Assembly: GCA_014607495.2 (NCBI GenBank)
Contig: CP053153.1
Span: 12,400,001 to 12,464,000, forward strand
Direction: 5' to 3'
Length of the DNA stretch: 64,000 nt
DNA from: Carposina sasakii
Lineage: Eukaryota; Arthropoda; Insecta; Lepidoptera; Carposinidae
Positions 26,201 to 35,800 of this stretch are shown in pieces. Made by a program: the position numbers and the translations under genes. Numbering within the stretch: position 1 is the stretch's first letter; every line of letters starts with the position of its first letter. Under the pieces are notes generated by a model, which saw only the letters and a program-made list of their open reading frames with translations, ran no database searches and had not been told where the DNA came from.

Positions 26201-28624
26201 TCCTATCGATCTTACCTACGTGACAGTATTACTGTAACAAACATTAAAAATAAACTAAAATCCTATTTTCTTAGCAGTATGGAAACCTATATGCAATACA
26301 ATATATAACTATTTCCCTGGCTTCTACCCGTGACACCAATGACACTTGGATAATGAAATTATTAGTTTACATAAAAAAGTTATTTCCGCAAGTAATTATG
26401 TGTAATAAGTAATAACTATAAGCTTAAAGCTGCCTTGTTGGTTTTGTGAAAGTGAGACGCAGCTATAATCAGTGTAGAGCGACATCTCGCTTCTACACTG
26501 GAAACAGTCCTACATAAAAATTTTACGATAACCCAGCTGTACATCATCCTAACTTGATCTAGATATGTCCGTTTGGGGAACACTAGGTACACCACTGCAT
26601 TAATATGCTTTTACCTACCTATTACCATCAGTCCTACATCAATAGAGATAAACTTTAACTAACCTGTTACCCTATGTACATCATCCTAAACATAACTAGA
26701 TGATAATGAGGTACGTTATGGGGAACAATAGGTACACCACTGCACTACTAATAACGCTTTTAACCTTATACTATTCTGAACCAGTCAAAAAGATTATAGC
26801 TTGCCTAACCTTGGTATCGGTAATATGAGTCAAATGGTAAACACATAGTCAAACAAATTGCTAAAGTGCTCCCGTACTGTATAAAGATTGATAACTAGAC
26901 TCCAACGTAACTAATCAGCATGCGCTAAGTCCTAGAAAGCACTCAATATTAAAGTTTGTGGTCAGCACTCAAGAATGATTGGGTATGGTTTACTATGGCT
27001 AATGAGTGGAGTGGTAGGGTAGTGACATGATGTAATTCTTCGCAACTCGAGTATGTATGTTAATATTTCCGAAAATAGTGTTTTATTCATAGATAGAGTC
27101 AGGAGATGAGATCAATGCTTTAAAACAATTTCGATTTAGAGAATACTACCCGAGGTATTATCCCCCCCCTTGGGGTACTAGTTAGATGTCCAGGAGGCCT
27201 GATAAGTGTAGGGTTTGAACCTCATTAAGCTTCAAGAAAGTAGTGTTTCGACCTATCAGTTACTACCACATCTGATATGAAGGTTCATAGAAAGGACTGA
27301 TACCACATATGATATCTAAGCAAAAGCTATCTTTTATACATCCACAAGGTCAGCTGTACGACGAGCAGTGCATCTCCTGAACTATAATATAGAATACTGT
27401 AACTTAGAGTAAATACGGATAACTAGTGGTTGTCAAATGATGACACATTCATAGATCAGTTACTAGGCTAATAGTCATTGGCACGTTGTGCTACTATTGG
27501 TCACGCTGTTTACCCCTGCGATGCTGATGGCTGTGGTCAGAACCTAGACTATATTCTAATGAAAGGATGGAATAGTCGTTATTTAAGTAATCATAGGAAA
27601 TGTAATATTATTTATATTTCACACACTGGAAAATGTGTAAACCTACTGGCATTTCGGAACATTTAGAGTAAGCTAAGTAAAAAATTATTGTTAGTTGCTG
27701 GACAACATTAAACAACTACTACAAGAACCACTAAAATAATGAAGATTTGACAATGATTAATATGTTTGCGATTGTGGAGACATATCTACAAATCCCGCAT
27801 AATTGCAGTCCGCAAATAGCGTACCGTAAGTGAGAAAATGAAAACCCTACGGAATTGGAACACTCATATGACCGTGAGCGACAATTATCTAATCGTGTCA
27901 AAAACAAAGGACTAAGCGCACGCGCATATGTTTTCCTTCAATGATAGTTGGAAGTTGGAACTCAGTTACATGGTGGTATGGGCTATACATAAACCAGGGC
28001 ACATTTCAAAATGATTATTTATTTTAGAACAAACTTTATTTTCTTAGATTAGATTTCTTTATACTGTCTACCTACCTAGCAGAAAAGCTAGCAGCATAGT
28101 CTGTACTGGCTTTGATGTAGTTGAAGTGCATTTTTTTTTTACGGAAAGGAAATACGGACCGACGACGTTTTGTACCTTTTTGAGTACTTACCAAATTTTT
28201 TGTTTATAGAGTTATTTGTTTATATTTTACAAAGCCTATGCTACTAAGGACGGTACAAAAAATATTATCTAAGAATTATTTCATATTACTTACCTATACC
28301 TAAGTACCTACTACTTTTTATCTTGTTAGGACGGAGACTTAATTATTTTGTTTGGCTAGATGTTTTTTTTTTTTGTGAAGACATCGATTGTTCTGAAGCC
28401 ATTTTTTTAATAAATTTTTGTTAACTGTATTTACTAATAATAAAACATAGGTAGGTACCTACATCAGGTAGGTACCTAAGTAGATAACTTTGTACATAAA
28501 CTAAACTACTTATTAAAACCTTAGACTAATAAAAACTTACATTTTCAGCAGAAATGGCGCTATCACTCGATGAAATCCCAAACACGCAGAGGCAACACAA
28601 AAGCGCACTTATTTTTCTCACCAT
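8221..28624 (-). CDS. Odorant-binding protein, Obp59a-like (six coding exons)
   Basis: Secreted odorant-binding (PBP/GOBP) family protein of about 184 aa; such proteins carry small hydrophobic ligands in extracellular fluid. Coding exons on the minus strand: 28624-28541, 20142-20049, 11790-11689, 11568-11533, 8901-8751 and 8309-8221 (TAA). Exon 1 encodes a hydrophobic signal peptide starting MVRKISALLCCLCVFG. The diagnostic C-x3-C is CLLQC in exon 4. After it come GFPTLEGLVGLYSDGV and SREC in exon 5, then C-x8-C (CDVSFDIFEC) and a further C (GEYC) in exon 6. Extra cysteines (KRC in exon 2, GEYC at the end) and a basic insertion (RRRNKR, exon 3) before C-x3-C distinguish it from classical OBPs and recall the conserved Obp59a lineage; that subfamily name is from memory. 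Introns 2, 4 and 5 join cleanly in phase. The exon 3/4 junction is one base out of frame (see findings). It is head-to-head with the aminoacylase gene. Confidence 0.85.
8453..8608 (+). repeat. R3 dispersed repeat copy
   Basis: R3 landmarks GGGGGAGATCCTAGTCACG, TTTAGCATAGCTGGGCCAGA, TGACAAGATGCTAGCTCATC, CTGAGAGAATACC and GCGTATTCTAGTGAAGCC. It lies in the last OBP intron. Confidence 0.7.
9332..9807. mobile_element. MITE family M1, complete copy (about 475 bp)
   Basis: Ends are inverted repeats of about 30 bp: CAGGGTGTGGGTGACAGCC followed by AGGCAAATACTGA at the left, and the complement of the same at the right (TATTTGCCTGGCTGTCAC, AAACACCCTA). The interior is non-coding with landmarks GCCAATTGTATCGGGCGATC and ATGGTCTGAAGTC. 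A non-autonomous DNA transposon. It lies in an OBP intron. Confidence 0.85.
10240..10400 (+). repeat. Dispersed repeat with GC-rich hairpin end (two copies)
   Basis: The AT-rich body (GGACTTTGGTTGTATTATAT) ends in a G/C-run hairpin at 10349-10378 (GGGGGGGCAG opposite CTGCCCCCCC). A diverged copy lies in reverse orientation at about 23600-23790, with GGTTGC, CTTTTTT, AGAAT and GGGCAGATGCCCCTCCC in the same order. Confidence 0.5.
11841..12060 (-). repeat. R3 dispersed repeat copy
   Basis: Reverse-orientation R3: TTACTAGAATACATCAACTA, CGTAAGAGTCGAC, GCTAGCGACATGTCACTGAT, GATCCTGCAGCTTTGACTGC and CCCCATTTTGTGAACACGGC. In an OBP intron. Confidence 0.75.
13500..13665 (+). repeat. R3 dispersed repeat copy (diverged)
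   Basis: AGCCAGAGCTGCGGGA, CAGCCACGTGCAGTATAG, TGGGCCCAGACG, CCTGAGTTCCTTACC and TCGACTCTTACGACATGCAT in R3 order. Confidence 0.65.
13805..13997 (-). repeat. R3 dispersed repeat copy
   Basis: GATGCAGGGCTTCACTGGAA, GGCATGCTCTCAGGCGATAA, GTGGGATCTCCTTTACGATC and CTACCCCGTTCCGGGAACAT. It directly abuts the M1 MITE that starts at 13998. Confidence 0.7.
13998..14431. mobile_element. MITE family M1, complete copy
   Basis: TACAGGGTGTGGGTGACAGC at the left and GACTGTCACAAACACCCTGT at the right form terminal inverted repeats. The interior matches the 9332 copy (TGTATCGGGCGATCCTGTGA, ATGGTCTGAAGTTATGG). The flanking TA is consistent with a short TA target duplication. Confidence 0.85.
14974..15105 (+). 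CDS. Tiny Lys/Arg/Glu-rich ORF, purine-rich strand (doubtful gene)
   Basis: ATG at 14974 to TGA at 15103-15105 gives 43 codons: a short hydrophobic start (MHALELLLLPASA) followed by a very basic stretch with RKKRKDGQEKKRKEE and DKKRHEEKK. It lies antisense inside an OBP intron. No family recognised; the frame may be open only because the strand is a polypurine run. Confidence 0.15.
   Translation: MHALELLLLPASARKKRKDGQEKKRKEEIKGRSDKKRHEEKKL
16853..17052 (+). pseudogene. RTE-type LINE 3' end fragment
   Basis: Encodes the last part of the RTE ORF in the plus direction (LEWRPRLGKRS, then a frame change, RRTDDLKRTAGSDWMAKT, DRAMWRTLGEAYV) and ends at GGACTGCAATAGGCTGACGA with a GACGAC tail. An in-frame TAG replaces the first Gln of AYVQQW. 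It is most similar in wording to the 5448-5966 copy. Confidence 0.8.
17197..17400 (+). repeat. R5 dispersed repeat copy
   Basis: TAGACGCCCGCGACTCCGTC, GTGGACTGCTGAAAAAACAA, a CCGTAATAAAAAG segment and TTTATTTCAATCGGTTTAGT follow the R5 order; the 3' microsatellite is missing. Confidence 0.65.
17996..18165 (-). repeat. R3 dispersed repeat copy
   Basis: GTGCTGATGCGAGGCTGCAT, TATGTCGTAAGAGTCAACTA, ACTCGGGCATTCTCTCGC, TATGCTAAACGTGG and TTTAGGATCCTGAAG. Confidence 0.75.
18205..18512 (-). repeat. R4 dispersed repeat copy
   Basis: Reverse-orientation R4: TTCTATGCTGCTCTGGGAGT, CAGCTGCTTCTCTTCCCGGG, CAAGTCAGTAGGGGGACAAG, GGTGTTTTGTAGGCGATGGG, ATCGGCCCTTGGTGCTCTGC and CCCCGTAAGGGATAAAGACG, ending in TATGTATGTATG. 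Confidence 0.8.
20366..20793. mobile_element. MITE family M1, left end lost
   Basis: Starts within the element (GAGTTATATGATCGTGTTAT). The body contains CAATTGTATCGGGCGATCCT and ATGGTTTGAAGTCGCC. The right inverted repeat is present (GCCTAGCTGTCACAAACACC). The left terminal repeat is replaced by unrelated AT-rich sequence. Confidence 0.75.
21169..21556. mobile_element. MITE family M2, complete copy (about 388 bp)
   Basis: Left end TACAGGGTGTTTTTTGGTGG, right end GACTAAAAATCACCCTGTA: imperfect terminal inverted repeats of about 25 bp. The interior has GGGTACGTACTCTATACATC, GCATTTATGCAGAAAAACGC and TTCCCAGGTATGCTTCCATG. Non-coding. Confidence 0.85.
22105..22225 (-). repeat. R2 SINE-like fragment
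   Basis: ATTGCAGTGCACTAGACGTG, CCCCAGGGCATGCTACAAGG, CTACTGCCATAAGAGGG and CATAGTCACCAGGCTGGGCA match the 3' half of R2. Confidence 0.65.
22979..23067 (+). repeat. tRNA-derived SINE (family S1)
   Basis: A tRNA-like head with A box (GGTAGCTCAGTGGATTAGAG) and B box (GGTCGTGAGTTCAATTC), closing with ACTCGGGTGA. The anticodon arm does not fold properly. Relatives at 43975-44093 and 56150-56225 share the B box, and those two also share a tail, as expected of a SINE and not of a tRNA gene. Confidence 0.7.
23068..23230 (+). repeat. R3 dispersed repeat copy
   Basis: GTGTTCACGAAATGGGGTAG, CATAACTGCAGAATCATAAA, GACGTTTAGCATAG, ATTCCCGAGTCCCTTCC and GATGCAGCTGATGTATTCTA. It abuts the S1 SINE. Confidence 0.75.
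24603..24665 (+). repeat. R3 fragment
   Basis: CTGTGTTCCCGAAATGGGCA and GCCAGAACTACAGCATCATA: only the 5' part of R3. Confidence 0.65.
24693..25064. mobile_element. MITE family M2, complete copy, reverse
   Basis: TACAGGATGATTTTTAATTT at the left and GTGGCCTAAAAAACACCCTG at the right. The interior has ACGATCATTTTTCTCCATGG, ACCTGGGAAGTGTCTGG and GTATAGAGTACGTACCCTTC, the reverse complement of the 21169 copy. Confidence 0.85.
26470..26500. repeat. Short near-perfect hairpin
   Basis: CAGTGTAGAGCGA, CATC loop, then TCGCTTCTACACTG: a stem of about 13 bp with one bulge. In the first OBP intron; function unknown. Confidence 0.7.
26505..26768 (+). repeat. Diverged tandem duplication, two units
   Basis: Units near 26505-26617 and 26629-26768 share AGTCCTACAT, TGTACATCATCCTAA, CTAGAT, GGGGAACA, TAGGTACACCACTGCA and GCTTTTAACC/GCTTTTACC in the same order. 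Confidence 0.75.
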
Positions 28625-28639
28625 TTTCCCTCACAGAAC

Positions 28640-28880
28640 AAATTAAATTCACTTTTTATTTCAATATTTAACTATTTTATTTTTGTTTTGATTTATTTTA
28701 TTATCACAGGTTGGCGAAGAATGGCACCGAGCGAAAGGCGCGCGGAGCTGGCTGTATGTTTCGGACGCAATGGTGGCTTTTGAAAGGCCCGCGTAGAAGG
28801 GTTTGGCGCCTATTTCTCATTGCTGCGTTCCGTTCCACGCGTGGCTTGTATTGCGATATTTCTAAGTTTAGACTAGATTT
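28640..28880 (-). promoter_or_regulatory. CpG-dense stretch upstream of the OBP start
   Basis: Between about 28706 and 28853 the otherwise AT-rich DNA becomes rich in GC and CpG (GCGAAAGGCGCGCGGAG, GGCCCGCGTAGAAGG, CCACGCGTGG). It lies 80-230 bp upstream of the OBP ATG, where a promoter or 5' UTR is expected, and in the space shared with the divergent aminoacylase gene. No convincing TATA box chosen. Confidence 0.35.
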
Positions 28881-29254
28881 AAGTAATAAAATAAGTTTTA
28901 TAGCACCTATTTTTATGCTTTGTCCCACTTTGGTTTTATATGTGAAAATACTTTATTACAAAAACTATGTACTCGTTCACATAATCATTTTCATCAAATG
29001 ATTAACGGCCATTTTCAATACTAGAGAAGGTTATATTTCTATTACTAGAGATCAAAAAGAATCTGGGATTTTTATTCCTAATTTGAAATTTTGTATGAAA
29101 ACAATTGAAGATTAAATCTGAGATATGCAAAAAATCTCTCAAGATCAGTTATAGAAATTGGCTGTAAGTAACAAATATATCTAAGTAGGCAATTAGTCGG
29201 TAGACAAAGAGAGTTTAATGACAAATAATTTAAAATAATGGCTCGATCAGGATA

Positions 29255-29400
29255 CATCACATCATCCTATTGCAGTTCACTGTAACCTCGTTACTGTAAT
29301 ATTGACGTAAGCCTCAAGGACAAGGCTACTTTCAATAGGGGGAAGGCCCATAGTCACCACGCTGGGCAGGCGAGTTGGTAACGCAATGAGTTATTGATCG
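29255..29400 (-). repeat. R2 SINE-like fragment
   Basis: CATCATCCTATTGCAGTTCA, then GACGTAAGCCTCAAGGACAA, GGCCCATAGTCACCACGCTG and GGCAGGCGAGTTGGTAACGC match R2 in reverse. It lies in the shared OBP/aminoacylase upstream region. Confidence 0.65.
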
Positions 29401-29867
29401 AATATCGGGAATATCTATCTATACCCTTCCTTACCCACCGTTCGTAATCTATACCTTGATAGTTGACAGTAGAATAATACAATTACAATAAATTACAATT
29501 AACAAATAAATTACAATAACTAAGGAACTATTTGGTGAAACGCTCGAGATCGAGATCAAAATTGCAAATCATAGTTTGAACCAGGGATTTGGTATCGATT
29601 GAACTTGAACCTTCAATTGTTTTGAATGAAAAGGACACATTTTATTTTATCTGATCCATGTCTGACTGCATACATACTACCTCACTCACAATGCGAACAA
29701 TCTTTCTGTTAGGTATATTTATATTTGTGTTTATCTACAATGCATATAATTTAATGTTAGCACGTGTTATCTATTCACTGTCACACTTATCGAGCAGACG
29801 TACCTACCTTAACACACTTTACCTTATAATCAATTAAGTATTATTATAAATATTTATTTTGCTTAAA

Positions 29868-32800
29868 ATGGTTGACAAATGGGAACAAGACGAAGCTGTT
29901 CAGAGGTTTAGGGAGTACGTAAGGATAGCCAGTGTCCATCCAGATGTAAATTACAGTAAGTAAATACCTTATTCACTACTAGTTTAAATTACTTATCTAT
30001 GTACTCGTATATGCGTGTTTATGCTATGTCTGTCTGACTAGAATACAGTTGCATCTCCTTCCGTGCATGTCGTAAGAGTCCACTAAGAAATGGGGCGTTT
30101 TTTTAGAACACAGCGTATGTGTGTATGTATTTTATACCTATGCGTGGTTGTAGCTTCTGCTCACATATTTAATAATTCAACCCTTAAATAGTCGCACAGT
30201 CGCTAGTCGTCGAGTTGCGGAACAAGCCTGTAATACCTACCAATACCAATAATTCATTCATTCTTTGGTAAAAGATAAGGTAAGGACTTTGATTCTATCT
30301 GTGTCATATAGATGGATCCGCTACAACGACTATGTACATACCTACATACATACATACAATCACGCCTTTATCCCTTACGGGGTAGGCAGAGCACCAAGGG
30401 CCGATAGAACCACATGGTGCCACTTCTGACCAATTTTGGGGGTAGGTATAGTTGAGATGTACAAGTTCGATTAGTAGTGACAGGTGATCAGCCCATCTCC
30501 TACAAAACACCAAGACCCTCTTGTCCCTCTTCTGACTTGTACAGTATGCCCGTGAAGAGAAGCAGCTGTAAGACTATGTTTATCATAATAATATTGACTT
30601 TTTAAGCCGAATGCGTGGTCTTCCTGAGGAAGCAGGCAGAACTATTAGGCCTGCCAATGAGGGTCTACGAGCTGGCTCCGAAGAAGCCAATTGTAGTCAT
30701 TACCTGGGAGGGGCAGCAGCCAGGGTTACCAGCCATCATGCTCAACTCCCATATGGATGTAGTCCCGGTTTCTGAGGTACCTACTTACTACTACCTATAC
30801 TAGTGCTTTGTATTTACTTGATCATCCTTCTGGTCTAAAAGTTAATGATGTCCAAAGGACAATATATTAATACGAGTAGGCTAGGAAACATTTCTCATTG
30901 TATTCGTTAGCGGCCGTCAGATTCCTGTCTTTGTTTTCCTTAACTATTCAGGATTATTCATACAATCCTGAAAAATAAACATGTGAGTTCAAGTTTTTGG
31001 GGATAGGTTCACTATAGTAGGCGATTCATAACATTTCGCTTAACATAGGTAGGTACCTACTTACTCCTGTTGTTACACCCACTATTAAGTATCTACCTCA
31101 GTGTCTACCTACCTATAAGTGCCTGAAAAGTGGTGGTTGACCCTCACGTGGAACCTAATAGGCCGGTGATAAGTCTAAATAATAATTTGGACACTTCTGC
31201 CAAGTGTGTGATTACTCTTGTATGTGTGTGATTTACTTTCAAAAGGAACATTGGACTTACCCACCGTTCAGCGCTCACATCTCCGACGACGGGTTCATCT
31301 ACGGAAGAGGCACCCAGGACATGAAGTGTGTGGGCATCATGCACCTGGAGGCTGTGAGGAGACTGAGGAGTGCTGGAGTCAAGCTTAAGAGGACTGTTCA
31401 TGTTACTTTTGTACCAGGTAGTACCTACTTAAATGTCTTATCTGGGGGCTTTAAAATCAAGCCAAGTTTAGCAAATAAGCGGCATTGCTCAAAGAAGTTC
31501 GGGCCATTTTCACCCCCTAAAGTTCCTTTCTGGGATAAAACTACATACATACATATAATCACGCCTTTATCCCTTACGGGTAGGCAGAGCACCAAGGGCC
31601 GATAGGACCACATGGTGCCACTTCTGATCAATTTTGAGGGTATAGTTGAGATGTAGAAGTTCGGTTAGTAGTGACAGGTGGTCAGCCCATCTCCTACAAA
31701 ACACCAAGACTCTCTTGTCCCTCTACTGACTTGTACAGTATGTCCGGGAAGAGAAGCAGCTGTAGTATTATACGTTTGTTTTTTCACTCCCAGAGCAGCG
31801 TAGAAGATGTCTTAATTTTCATTATTAGCTCTTAAAACGATGTATCTCTTTTATCATTTTGTACATGTTTCCCCTGTTAACTTAAAAAATATATAAAGCA
31901 TTGTTTATGTCTATTGTGTATGTAGGGGAAATAAATTCCTAAGTATATAATTATTATCTTGTGGATGCCATTTATCTATGCAATAAAATAAAACGAAGTA
32001 TATTATTACATCGCTAATTGATGCGATGTTTAGTTAGTTACGCGTAATAAAGTTTCCAGTCAGTTAAAGGGCTCATTTCCCTTGGAATCAATCACCGTTC
32101 ACTATACTTACTGCAGATGAACTTGTGTAAGTCTTGAGATTTATATCAATTATATCATTAGTTGTTTAATTAAACTTTATTTATCATTTATCATTAAATA
32201 ATTTAAAAAATCCAAAAACCCGACTGCTTAAAAAAGAAGCAAATAATGTACATAATAAAAAAAAACCGAAAAGAAAAAAAAACAAGCACTTAGATGTCCG
32301 CTGGTCTAGAATTGTATAATATTATTATGGAATGAATACTATTGGTGAACATGAAATATTTTCTAATGATCGTAACATAACAACTGAACAGCAAGGATCC
32401 ATTGAAATATTAGCTTGGATGTCGGATAATGGATCCCGAGTGTTCAGTTCAACTGCAATTACACTGCGGTCATCAATCAGCCTACTCGGCGTGGTGACTA
32501 TGGCGAAACTCCCCATGGCAGCTGCCTTGTGGCGTGCCCTGGGGCAGGCATACGTCCAGCAGTGGACTACAATAGGCTGATGTGATGATGATGTAATTTT
32601 ACAGATGAAGAAACGGGTGGCCAGCTTGGGATGAAGCTGTTTGCCTCCTCACAGCAGTTCAAGGAACTGAACATCGGTTTCGAGCTGGATGAGAGTGTGG
32701 TCAGTCCGGAACCTGGTGTCGTATATGTTTTTCACGGGGAAAAAACTTGCAGACGTAAGTAAATAGTACATATATACTAGTCACGCCCATCATCCGCCAA

Positions 32801-35800
32801 AGAGGTTGGGCAGAAGTGTTTTCAAGTCGTATTACTTCCCGTGTTCACGTTCGTTATTAAAATCAAAAATTCTAAATACTGCCAATTGTAATTCCAATAC
32901 ATCTGCGATATACACAATGTGTATTACATCATATGTTATCTTGATAATAGGATGTTTGTAGCTAACACCATCATGGTTATGAACCGTTTAAAATTTCAAC
33001 ACCACATATAAGCTATCTTTTCAATTATTATAAAATGTAGGCACCTACTTGCAAACATACTTGCCAGCCCCATGTTACCCAAGACCAACTTTACTACCTT
33101 AGTTACCGTAGTGGTGCAAGTGAGACCTATCTACTAAACTAGTTGTTTAGATGTGCACAGCGTAGCCTTTCCTAACCGTACAGGTTGCCACAGATAGTTA
33201 GAAAGATGGAGATATCACAACAAGGTATTAATTATAAGTTTCGAAATGTCAGGCGTCGTTTATGGACACGCGATATCTTGGGCGCAGTCCATATAGACCA
33301 GACAAAGACTATCAAGTCTTGGATTTTTACGGTTTGCAGTTCAGGTTAACTCAATAAACTCAAAGCTTTTGCACTGTCCCTTCCGGGATTGGCCCACCGC
33401 CCATTCCCGCCTCTGCAACTCCTGTGAGCCAGGATCAACAGAGGCGACCAGAAAAATGCATAATAAAGCATAGAAAATTCCGGGGGGACCTAACTAGCGA
33501 CTACTCGTATAAGGCATTAAAACTAATAGAAAAACAGAATGTGAAGTAGTAAGATAGTTATTAAGCACTGACTGACAGGAACCTACGACTTCTTTATGCT
33601 CCTATAAGTTATTATACCAATAACAAGTGTAACAAAACTCTTTGAAGGCACGAAAATTGTGCTTAGATGAGATAAGGTCATAATGATAAATCTACGGGAC
33701 AATTGTTGGCGGATGAACAGTCACAGTAAGGTGTTGTAACTAATTTAAAGGTGTATAATTTACTTCGAAAATTAGCAGTGAGAAACTGCGCTGTGGGGTG
33801 ATCAACCTCAATCCAAGGCATTTTTAAACGTTCGAATACAGACGGGAAAAATTGTACAAGTCTCTGCCTTTAGTTGACGGGTCCCACCTAGACTGCCACT
33901 CATCAACTAAGGTAGGTATCCTTAATGTTTATATTTTTATCAAATAATCTGTCACACTGTCCCTTGTTAACTTTTCGTATGTTTCAGAGTTAAAAGTAAC
34001 TTGTCGAGGTGTGCCCGCCCATGGATCTATGTTGTCTACGGAAACTGCCGGTGATAAAGTAATTATTAAATTTCTCTGCCTTTATTCTATAATCAGCTGT
34101 CTACATAAATAGATATATCATAAAGAAAACCCTTGCTGTTTCGCTAAAAGATACAGTTCAAGTTAATTTTAGCATCTAAGATTTTAGTATTAGTATTCTG
34201 TAGTATTTGATCTGTTTTTGTTTATTCCAGATAACATACGTAATAAACAAATTCATGAAGTTAAGAGAAGATGAAATGAGAAAATATGAAGCTGGACAAA
34301 AAGATGTGATTAGTGTAAATTTAACACAATTAGAGGTGATTATTATTGATCAGGATATAAGAATTATTTCTAAAATCTCAGTCACTATCTCATACTCGTA
34401 AAATTACAAAGTTGCTTCAATTAAATTAAATAGAAAGTACTCAAAGTAAAAAAGTCCGTCGATATTTGCTTTCATGTGAAAACTTGATCCACAGACGTTG
34501 AAAGAGAAGAGTAAAATTACTCTGAATGTTGCTTGAATCCGACTAAAACTCCATGTAAACTCATTTAGCCAACAGGCTAATAGCAAAATAATAAAGAATT
34601 ATGATAGCCAATACCTAGTAATCGAGCCCTTTTAAAGTTTTTTATTACTTTTATTTTTCTTTTACAGGGTGGTACTCAAGTAAATATCATTCCAGACAAG
34701 CTCAGTGTATCATTCGATATAAGAGTGCCTCCTCACGTGGATCACGATGAACTGGATAATAGGGTAAATTGGTAGAGCCTATTTACATGTGGCTTAGAGA
34801 CTAGGAAACTTGGTTTATTATTATTTTATGCAAAGCTTGGTAACTGTGAGTTTGCGGTTAGAAGTCGTAAACCAATGACATAATAGCGTGAAGATGTGAT
34901 GTATTTAATAATAAAAGTGAGAAAGTACTACGTGATTAGTTGAAAAGTTAACGCTAACACTAACAAATTGGATGTTCTGGCTGGTTCCGGGGCTTTGATA
35001 AAATAACATATCTCGTTCGAATCAAGAGAGGTTCGTTTGCTTTAAAAGGAAGCCTTCATTTTCGCGCGTTTGCTAACTCACTTGTTGAAGTTTAATCGCT
35101 ATTGGTGGGTGTGTTAACGAACGTCAATGCAAAACGATGTTACATTGTCTAAGCATACTGGACCCATAGTGTAGGGAACTTTCGGGAATCAAGAAATCGA
35201 TATACTTACTTATGTATTTTGATCGACTGTTTACTTAACTTTATACCAGAAGTAAGTACTTAATTACATACTAATTAGGTACATTTTCATTTTAGTTCAA
35301 AACATGGTGTAAAGAAGCTGGGGATGGTGTAGATTTCGAGTATTTCGAAAAGAATCCCGTTGTGAAGAGCACGAGAATTGACGGTTCAGTGCCATTCTGG
35401 GAAGCCATTGGAAAAACTTTAAATGAAATGTAAGTTATTATGATGTATAGACCTGCTATTATACATATAGGTAAAATTCAGTGATATACATTATGTGTAC
35501 CTATCAATATACTCTTATTGTTAAGAGGAAGCAGACGTTATTTAGCATCATTTTGATGTAATATGCTGAAGAGGGTGCATGTTTGTTTAATGTGAGACTT
35601 TTACAGTATATTCTTAATACCCTTAACTATGTCAAAAACATGATTTAATGAGTACCTAAGCACACATTATAAGCCCATAATATGCTTACTTACCAATAGT
35701 AGAAGATAGGGACCTACCAATACATATGTTTTCCCGAAATAGGGTAGCCAGAACTGCAGGATCATTAAGGAGATCCCACATCCACGTTAGCATGCGGGGA

